Source of the DNA: Rhizobium sp. ASV8
GTDB lineage: Bacteria > Pseudomonadota > Alphaproteobacteria > Rhizobiales > Rhizobiaceae
Assembly: GCF_016429255.1 (NCBI RefSeq)
Contig: NZ_JAELUG010000004.1
Coordinates: 1-64,000, forward strand
DNA length: 64,000 nt
Reading direction: 5' to 3'
The position numbers and the translations under genes are program-made. Position 1 is the stretch's first letter; every line of letters starts with the position of its first letter. Shown here in pieces: positions 56,412 through 64,000 of this stretch. Below the pieces are notes generated by a model, which saw only the letters and a list, made by a program, of their open reading frames with translations, was not told the DNA's origin and ran no database searches.

Positions 56412-56903
56412 TTACGAGAGGTTGGAAGACGCAGAGGCAACGCGACGATAAACGCCGCTGACGACCTCCTGCCATGTATCGCTGCCGACGGGCGCAAAAG
56501 TGACGCCCATACGGTAGCAGTCATTATTTTCGAACTGAAAGAGAGTGCGCTGCGCACCGCGCGGCGAGGCTTTGGTCAGGACAAGCTTGTCGTCGATCCA
56601 TTCGCCGGAGGCCGGCGCGGCGGGCGCAAAGCCGACCATATCGAACTGATAAAGCTTGTAGGCCTGTTCCGCAGCGTCGAAGCCAAGAATGTTCCGGGCT
56701 TCGAACGATGTGGCGCCGTCCCGCTTCTGGACGTAGCGCTGTTCGACGAAAAATCCGCCGAACAGACACTCCGCGGTAAGCCGCGCGACTGCCGTGCCTT
56801 CCTTCGTCCAGGCCGAAGCCGCAACATGCTCTTCCCCTTCCCAGGTGCCGGCAAAGGCACTGAGGCGAAGATGAGCAGCCGTTGGAGCGAAGGAGGCAGC
56901 CAT
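56412..56903 (-). CDS. DUF1579-like protein between sucC and sucD
   Basis: The 163-residue soluble protein shows a pattern like DUF1579: LSAFAGTWEGEEHVAASAW at the start, GGFFVEQRYVQ, SFEARNILGFDAAEQAYKLYQFD. This suggests a calycin-like beta barrel that could bind a small ligand. Function unknown. It sits 5 bp after sucC and 12 bp before sucD, so it is cotranslated with both, which is unusual because sucC and sucD are normally adjacent. Confidence 0.75.
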   Translation of the reverse strand: MAASFAPTAAHLRLSAFAGTWEGEEHVAASAWTKEGTAVARLTAECLFGGFFVEQRYVQKRDGATSFEARNILGFDAAEQAYKLYQFDMVGFAPAAPASGEWIDDKLVLTKASPRGAQRTLFQFENNDCYRMGVTFAPVGSDTWQEVVSGVYRRVASASSNLS

Positions 56904-56908
56904 TCCCG

Positions 56909-58102
<1,194 letters not shown>

Positions 58103-58129
58103 GGACTTATCCCTGTTATAACGCGGAAA

Positions 58130-59194
<1,065 letters not shown>

Positions 59195-59237
59195 TTATTT
59201 TGAGAGCAGCAATTTCAATCGGTTAGATCGAACAATT

Positions 59238-59253
59238 CTTACGTAAACGTAAG
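59238..59253. promoter_or_regulatory. Perfect 16-bp palindrome upstream of mdh, candidate operator
   Basis: CTTACGT-AA-ACGTAAG has exact 7-bp arms around two bases. The TTACGTAAACGTAA-like core resembles sites proposed for MerR-family LiuR regulators, though this is from memory. It lies 146 bp before mdh and 20 bp after zapE. Confidence 0.5.
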
Positions 59254-59262
59254 GTGTCATGT

Positions 59263-59282
59263 CGCTGAATTGTCATTCAGCG
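59263..59282 (-). terminator. Hairpin spanning the zapE stop codon
   Basis: CGCTGAAT (59263-59270) and ATTCAGCG (59275-59282) form a perfect 8-bp stem with loop TGTC. The zapE stop codon (59273-59275) is in the loop. No T run follows. Confidence 0.5.
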
Positions 59283-60436
59283 GCCCGTCTCGCCGGAGTC
59301 TGGGCGAGATATTCCGCACTGCGCATCTCGAAAAGACGCGAGGTCGTGCGATCGAATTCAAAGCCCTCGGTCCCCCGCCGCTCCGTCAGAAGGTCCTCCG
59401 GCATCGCCTCTGCGGAGACGTAGAGACGGATGTTGTGGTCGTAGAGCGTATCAATGAGAATGATGAAACGCTTCGTTTGGTTCCGTTTGTCCGGTCCAAG
59501 TTTCGGAACGCGATCGAGGAAGATCGTATCGAAACGTTCGGCGATGGCGAGGAAGTCTGCAGGACCGAGTGGCGCATCGCAAAGATCGGCAAACGAAAAT
59601 CGCGCCATGCGATCCACCGCAAGCGGCACGTGGATGGAGCGCCCCTTCATCGGAATCTCAGTCGGCTGCGCCTTGCGCCCATGCAGCGCCTGCATCCATG
59701 AGGCGTCCATGGCCATCTCGGCGCGCTGGTCGAGCGGCGTGAGGTAGACCGGCTGGCTGTTCAGCTTCTCCATGCGGTAATCGGTCGGGGAATCCAGCGT
59801 CACGACGTCGACATGCTTCTTCAGCAGATCGATGAAAGGCAGGAAGAGACCGCGATTGAGCCCGTCACGATAGAGATTGTCCGGCTCGACATTCGACGTG
59901 GCGATAAGGACGCAGCCGAGCGAGAACAACTCTGAAAACAGCCGCGAGAGGATCATCGCATCGGCAATGTCGGTGACGGTGAATTCGTCGAAGCACAGCA
60001 GTTCGGCTTCGGCATAGAGATCGGCGGCGACAGGCGGAATGGGATCCGCCTGCTTGGTCTCGCCGTTCTTGAACTTCAGCCGCTGCGCCGCGATGCGGTT
60101 GTGCACATCGGTCATGAATTCGAAGAAGTGCGCCCGGCGCTTCTTCTGGCAGGGTGCCATCGAGAAGAACATGTCCATCAACATGGTCTTGCCGCGTCCG
60201 ACGCTGCCGTGAATATAGAGACCCTTGATGGCGTCGACCGACTTCTTGCGCGCGGCAAACATCCAGCCGAGCGCGCTGGACTTCGCAGCAGGCCGCTTCC
60301 GCTTGAGATCCGCAAGCACGCGATCCAGCATTTTCGCCACATCCATCTGCGCCGAATCCACCTGAAGGGATCCGGACACCGTCAACGCCTTCAGCTGTTC
60401 GCAGACGCTGAGCGAGTAATCTGGCATGGGCTGCAT
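59273..60436 (-). CDS. zapE: Cell division ATPase ZapE (AFG1 family)
   Basis: The 387-residue AFG1/LACE1-type ATPase has Walker A GSVGRGKT at residues 77-84 and a Walker B LCFDEFTVTDIAD. ZapE-type proteins associate with the division ring under stress, and mitochondrial relatives handle misfolded respiratory proteins. ATG 60436 opens MQPMPDYSLSVCEQLKAL; a GTG at 60469 is also in frame. Location next to mdh and the TCA block is typical of rhizobia. Confidence 0.9.
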   Translation of the reverse strand: MQPMPDYSLSVCEQLKALTVSGSLQVDSAQMDVAKMLDRVLADLKRKRPAAKSSALGWMFAARKKSVDAIKGLYIHGSVGRGKTMLMDMFFSMAPCQKKRRAHFFEFMTDVHNRIAAQRLKFKNGETKQADPIPPVAADLYAEAELLCFDEFTVTDIADAMILSRLFSELFSLGCVLIATSNVEPDNLYRDGLNRGLFLPFIDLLKKHVDVVTLDSPTDYRMEKLNSQPVYLTPLDQRAEMAMDASWMQALHGRKAQPTEIPMKGRSIHVPLAVDRMARFSFADLCDAPLGPADFLAIAERFDTIFLDRVPKLGPDKRNQTKRFIILIDTLYDHNIRLYVSAEAMPEDLLTERRGTEGFEFDRTTSRLFEMRSAEYLAQTPARRAAE

Positions 60437-60493
60437 GGGGAAGTATCCGCCTGTGCAAATGGGGCGCACCCAGAGGGTGCCACCCCGTCAACT

Positions 60494-60542
60494 AAAGCAA
60501 TCCCAGGAAAAGTGCGCAGCGGTTTTCCATCCGGAATTGCGT
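60494..60542 (+). repeat. Dispersed repeat, copy 4
   Basis: A 49-bp copy reads AAAGCAATCCCAGGAAAAGT, then GCGCAGCGGTTTTCC, and ends TCCGGAATTGCG. It shares most of its bases with the copy at 40713. It lies between zapE and the lipoprotein gene. Confidence 0.75.
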
Positions 60543-60600
60543 GGAACGACATTCTAGATCCGTCAAGCGATTCCATGAAGCGCTTGACGGTCCTGGGAGC

Positions 60601-61128
60601 TTATCGGCTGAGGCTGAGCGGTTGGCCGGACGCCGTCGAGCCGTCGAAGCGCGAATCGGCCGTCTTGTAGAGCGTGCCGACCGTCGAGCCGTCGCGGTTC
60701 TTCAGGAGCACCTGCTTGCCCGAGACTTCCCACGATCCCATCGAGGTAAGCTCGCCCGAGCAGCCGCGCGTGCCGCCGCGCGAGCCGCTGCCGAGGTTCG
60801 TGAGCGTCAGGAACATGTCGCAGCTCGATCCGCCGTTGCTGACCTTCCAGCTGCCGACCATCGATTCCTTCGTGACATCCATGGCGGAAGCGGCCATCGC
60901 CTGCTGCTGCTGTGGGTTGCCCGCATTCGGCGCACCTGTCGGAGCTGCCGGGAATTGCGAGCCGTTTGCACCACCTGCAGGCGGAAGCTGGCTGGATTGT
61001 ACGGGATTGACAGGCTGAGCCTGCAGTGGGGCCGGAGATGAATAGGTGTCGTTGTTGTATGCCGTGCGCTGGCAACCGGCAAGCGACAGGCCTATCGCCG
61101 CAGCCGTCACTGCATATTTGAACTGCAT
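60601..61128 (-). CDS. Outer-membrane lipoprotein with protease-inhibitor (Inh) domain, Omp19-like
   Basis: The 175-residue protein has a signal peptide ending in the lipobox LSLAGC with Cys19, a Pro/Gln/Asn-rich linker (about 25-80), and a C-terminal AprI/Inh-type beta barrel (about 90-175) with a disulfide-forming pair CDMFLT and RGCSGE. Its order matches the Brucella Omp19 family. ATG 61128 lies 7 bp after AGGAG (61136-61140); ATG 61131 has only 4 bp. Brucella Omp19 inhibits host proteases, so a similar role is possible but not shown. Confidence 0.85.
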   Translation of the reverse strand: MQFKYAVTAAAIGLSLAGCQRTAYNNDTYSSPAPLQAQPVNPVQSSQLPPAGGANGSQFPAAPTGAPNAGNPQQQQAMAASAMDVTKESMVGSWKVSNGGSSCDMFLTLTNLGSGSRGGTRGCSGELTSMGSWEVSGKQVLLKNRDGSTVGTLYKTADSRFDGSTASGQPLSLSR

Positions 61129-61410
61129 CATCACACTCCTAGTTATTTGTCCACCGCTGACATTCGCAAAGTGATGCTCAATGACGTGCGAATTATCGTA
61201 TTTCACTTTGGTTAATCAAGTCGATACCGCGATAAATTGCCGAGAGGCCATAGCTGGACAAGAATCGGGTAGTTTCAAGGCTTGATCCGGCAAACCGCAT
61301 GCAAACGAAACCGAAAGGCGAGTTTCAACATGTTGTGATCGCTCCAGCCGATGTCGCTGGTCCGCAACAGAGCCTCACGGAAGGATCCGATGCGAGCAGA
61401 AATGCCAAAC

Positions 61411-61427
61411 GGCGGGTTAAACCCGCC
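61411..61427 (-). terminator. Hairpin spanning the sdhB stop codon
   Basis: GGCGGGTT (61411-61418) and AACCCGCC (61420-61427) form a perfect 8-bp stem around one A. The TAA stop (61417-61419) sits at its tip. On the minus strand it is followed by GTTTGGCATTTC, a broken T run, so partial termination is possible. Confidence 0.6.
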
Positions 61428-62196
61428 GCTCGACCATCATCTTCTTGATTTCGGCAATTGCCTTGGCTGGGTTCAGACCCTTCGGGCAGGTCTGCGCGCA
61501 GTTCATGATCGTGTGGCAGCGATAAAGGCGGAAAGGATCCTCGAGGTTGTCGAGGCGCTCGCCCTTGGCTTCGTCTCTGGAGTCGATCAGCCAGCGATAG
61601 GCCTGCAGCAGCACGGCCGGACCGAGATAGCGGTCGCCGTTCCACCAATAGCTCGGACAGGAAGTCGAGCAGCAGGCGCACAGGATGCACTCATAGAGGC
61701 CGTCGAGCTTCAGACGGTCTTCATGGCTCTGCTTCCATTCCTTGGCCGGCGGCGGGGAAACCGTCTTCAACCAGGGCTCGATCGAGCGATGCTGCGCATA
61801 GAAGTTCGTCAGATCAGGCACGAGGTCCTTGACGACGGGCATATGCGGCAGCGGATAGACCTTCACCGTGCCCTTGATCTCGTCCAGACCCTTGGTGCAG
61901 GCGAGCGTATTGGTGCCGTCGATGTTCATCGCGCAGGAGCCGCAAATGCCTTCGCGACAGGAGCGGCGCAGCGTCAGTGTCGGGTCGATGTTGTTCTTGA
62001 TGTAGAGCAGACCGTCGAGCACCATCGGGCCGCAATCGTCGATATCGATATAATAGGTATCGATGCTCGGATTCTGGCCGTCATCCGGGCTCCAGCGATA
62101 GACGCGGAATTCGCGCGTGTTCTTGGCGCCGACCGGCTTCGGCCAGACCTTGCCTTCGCGGATCTGAGAGTTCTTGGGGAGAGCGAGTTCAACCAT
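61417..62196 (-). CDS. sdhB: Succinate dehydrogenase iron-sulfur subunit
   Basis: SdhB carries electrons from FAD to quinone through three clusters. The 259-residue protein has the [2Fe-2S] cysteines [15 protein letters not shown], the [4Fe-4S]/[3Fe-4S] pattern [15 protein letters not shown], and [17 protein letters not shown]. It overlaps the downstream hairpin at its stop. sdhA precedes it by 17 bp. Confidence 0.97.
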   Translation of the reverse strand: MVELALPKNSQIREGKVWPKPVGAKNTREFRVYRWSPDDGQNPSIDTYYIDIDDCGPMVLDGLLYIKNNIDPTLTLRRSCREGICGSCAMNIDGTNTLACTKGLDEIKGTVKVYPLPHMPVVKDLVPDLTNFYAQHRSIEPWLKTVSPPPAKEWKQSHEDRLKLDGLYECILCACCSTSCPSYWWNGDRYLGPAVLLQAYRWLIDSRDEAKGERLDNLEDPFRLYRCHTIMNCAQTCPKGLNPAKAIAEIKKMMVERRV

Positions 62197-62213
62197 GGTC
62201 AGTTCCTCTCAGA

Positions 62214-64000
62214 TCAGTACACGCGTGCCTTCGGCTCGATCTTGTGCGGATCGATGCCTTCGGCGATCAGGTCGGTGTGAACGGGACGATAGTCGAGCTT
62301 CACGTCGCCGGCGTCGTTGACCCAGGCGAGCGTATGCTTGCGCCAGTTGTCGTCGTCGCGACCGGCAAACTTGCCCTCGGTGTAGTCCTCGCGGGCATGC
62401 GAACCGCGGCTTTCCTTGCGAGCCTCGGCGCCGTAGATCGTCGTGATGGCGTTGGCCATCAGATTGTGAAGCTCCAGCGTCTCGACGAGATCCGAGTTCC
62501 AAATCAGCGACCGGTCGGTAACCTTGATGTCGGCCATTTCCTTCCAGATCTCCGAAAGGCGGCGGCAGCCGGATTCCAGCGATTCCTGCGTGCGGAACAC
62601 GGCGGCGTCTTCCTGCATGGCACGCTGCATCTTCTCGCGGAGCGCTGCCGTCGGCGTCGAGCCGCTGGCATGACGCAGGCGATCGAAGCGATCCATGATC
62701 TTGTCGCAAGCGGCAACATTGACCGGCGGAACCGGACCGTCACGGTCGATGACCTGACCGGCGCGGATGGCAGCGGCACGGCCGAAGACGACAAGGTCGA
62801 TCAGCGAGTTGGAGCCAAGGCGGTTGGCGCCGTGCACCGAAGCGCATCCGGCTTCGCCGACGGCCATCAGGCCCGGCAGCACGCGCTCGGGATTGCTGCT
62901 GTCTGCGTTCAGCACTTCGCCCCAATAGTTCGTGGGAATGCCGCCCATGTTGTAGTGAACGGTCGGCAGGACCGGGATCGGGTCGCGGGTCACATCGACA
63001 CCGGCGAAGATACGGGCGCTCTCGGAAATGCCCGGCAGGCGCTCGTGCAACACGGCCGGATCGAGATGGTCGAGATGCAGGAAGATGTGGTCCTTGTTCT
63101 TGCCGACGCCGCGACCCTCACGAATCTCCAGCGTCATGCAGCGCGAAACCACGTCGCGCGATGCGAGGTCCTTCGCCGAAGGAGCATAGCGCTCCATGAA
63201 GCGCTCGCCCTCGGAATTGACGAGATAGCCGCCCTCGCCGCGTGCGCCTTCGGTGATCAGGCAGCCCGAGCCGTAGATGCCGGTCGGGTGGAACTGAACG
63301 AATTCCATGTCCTGCAAAGGCAGGCCGGCGCGAGCCACCATGCCGCCGCCGTCGCCGGTGCAGGTATGGGCAGACGTTGCCGAGAAATAGGCGCGGCCGT
63401 AGCCGCCGGTTGCCAGCACCACCATCTTGGCGGCGAAGCGATGGATCGTGCCGTCATCGAGGCACCAGGCGACAACGCCGGTGCAGCGGCTGCCATCGTC
63501 GGACATGATGAGGTCGAGCGCGAAATACTCGATGAAGAATTCTGCGTTGTTGCGCAGCGACTGGCCATAGAGCGTGTGCAGGATGGCATGGCCGGTACGG
63601 TCGGCAGCAGCACAGGTGCGTTGCACCGGCGGCCCCTCGCCGTAGTTCTGCATATGGCCGCCGAACGGACGCTGATAGATCTTGCCTTCCTCGTTGCGCG
63701 AGAAGGGCACGCCGTAGTGCTCGAGCTCGTAGACGGCCTTCGGCGCTTCCATGACCATGTACTGCATGGCGTCGACATCGCCGAGCCAGTCGGAGCCCTT
63801 GACGGTGTCATAGAGGTGCCACTGCCAGCTGTCCGGCGTCATGTTGCGCAGCGAAGCGGCGATGCCGCCCTGGGCGGCAACGGTGTGCGAGCGGGTCGGG
63901 AAGACCTTGGTGATGCAGGCGGTGCGGAAACCCTGCTCGGCCATGCCGAGCGTGGCGCGCAGGCCGGCGCCGCCGGCGCCGACGACGATCACGTCATAGG
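62214..64000 (-). CDS. sdhA: Succinate dehydrogenase flavoprotein subunit (5' end outside window)
   Basis: The window ends inside the N-terminal part of SdhA; the frame is still open at 64000 as [19 protein letters not shown]. The covalent FAD His is in [13 protein letters not shown], and SGRAxxE-like and active-site segments ([32 protein letters not shown]) are present. About 595 residues are visible; roughly 15-20 N-terminal residues are missing. It oxidises succinate to fumarate as the peripheral subunit of complex II. sdhC and sdhD are expected beyond the window edge. Confidence 0.97.
   Translation of the reverse strand, partial: YDVIVVGAGGAGLRATLGMAEQGFRTACITKVFPTRSHTVAAQGGIAASLRNMTPDSWQWHLYDTVKGSDWLGDVDAMQYMVMEAPKAVYELEHYGVPFSRNEEGKIYQRPFGGHMQNYGEGPPVQRTCAAADRTGHAILHTLYGQSLRNNAEFFIEYFALDLIMSDDGSRCTGVVAWCLDDGTIHRFAAKMVVLATGGYGRAYFSATSAHTCTGDGGGMVARAGLPLQDMEFVQFHPTGIYGSGCLITEGARGEGGYLVNSEGERFMERYAPSAKDLASRDVVSRCMTLEIREGRGVGKNKDHIFLHLDHLDPAVLHERLPGISESARIFAGVDVTRDPIPVLPTVHYNMGGIPTNYWGEVLNADSSNPERVLPGLMAVGEAGCASVHGANRLGSNSLIDLVVFGRAAAIRAGQVIDRDGPVPPVNVAACDKIMDRFDRLRHASGSTPTAALREKMQRAMQEDAAVFRTQESLESGCRRLSEIWKEMADIKVTDRSLIWNSDLVETLELHNLMANAITTIYGAEARKESRGSHAREDYTEGKFAGRDDDNWRKHTLAWVNDAGDVKLDYRPVHTDLIAEGIDPHKIEPKARVY

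Overview
The window is a GC-rich alphaproteobacterial chromosome segment, most likely from Rhizobium or a close relative in the Rhizobiaceae. The basis is the long TCA-cycle block sdhA-sdhB ... zapE ... mdh-sucC-sucD-sucA-sucB ... lpdA on one strand, the atpHAGDC operon, an fdsGBA-fdhD-fdsD formate dehydrogenase operon, an Omp19/Inh-type lipoprotein, and small palindromic intergenic repeats of the kind usual in rhizobia. No rRNA, tRNA, CRISPR array, transposase or prophage was found. Two genes are cut by the window edges: a tamB-like gene at the left and sdhA at the right.

Layout. 1-8 kb: end of tamB, arginase, an orphan cheW, a soluble double-PAS chemotaxis receptor, and an unusual free-standing alanyl-tRNA-synthetase-like catalytic domain. 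7.6-14.9 kb: NAD-dependent molybdenum formate dehydrogenase operon with a LysR regulator upstream on the same strand; a dyad overlapping the end of the regulator gene is well placed as its operator. 14.9-19.9 kb: ArsR-type regulator, SDR enzyme, GlpR-like regulator with glpD, and soxR facing a flavin reductase across a SoxR-type promoter. 20-26 kb: membrane acyltransferase, then a catabolic cluster (enolase-superfamily dehydratase, aldehyde dehydrogenase, iron alcohol dehydrogenase) with a divergent LysR gene. 26.4-32 kb: pseudopilin-like membrane protein and the ATP synthase F1 operon. 32-40.7 kb: small membrane protein, priA, a patch of hypothetical and accessory genes, a lysophospholipid-type acyltransferase and xerC. 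40.9-46.6 kb: tandem TraB/GumN paralogues, a DUF2867 protein and an M16 peptidase. 46.7-64 kb: the TCA block, interrupted by a LysE exporter, an SDR enzyme, two secreted hypothetical proteins and a DUF1579-like protein.

How the genes work together. The right 17 kb encodes 2-oxoglutarate dehydrogenase (sucA, sucB, lpdA), succinyl-CoA synthetase, succinate dehydrogenase subunits and malate dehydrogenase, so carbon flows from 2-oxoglutarate to oxaloacetate. NADH, formate, glycerol-3-phosphate and succinate oxidation feed the respiratory chain, and ATP synthase uses the resulting gradient.

The most unusual items are the AlaRS-like protein, whose best ribosome binding site and ATG lie out of frame with the conserved domain; the regulatory dyads for formate dehydrogenase, SoxR and ArsR; a four-copy dispersed repeat family; hairpins spanning stop codons; and small uncharacterised genes inside the TCA block. 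I saw no clear multi-gene system that is wholly new. All assignments come from reading motifs by eye; no database search was run.
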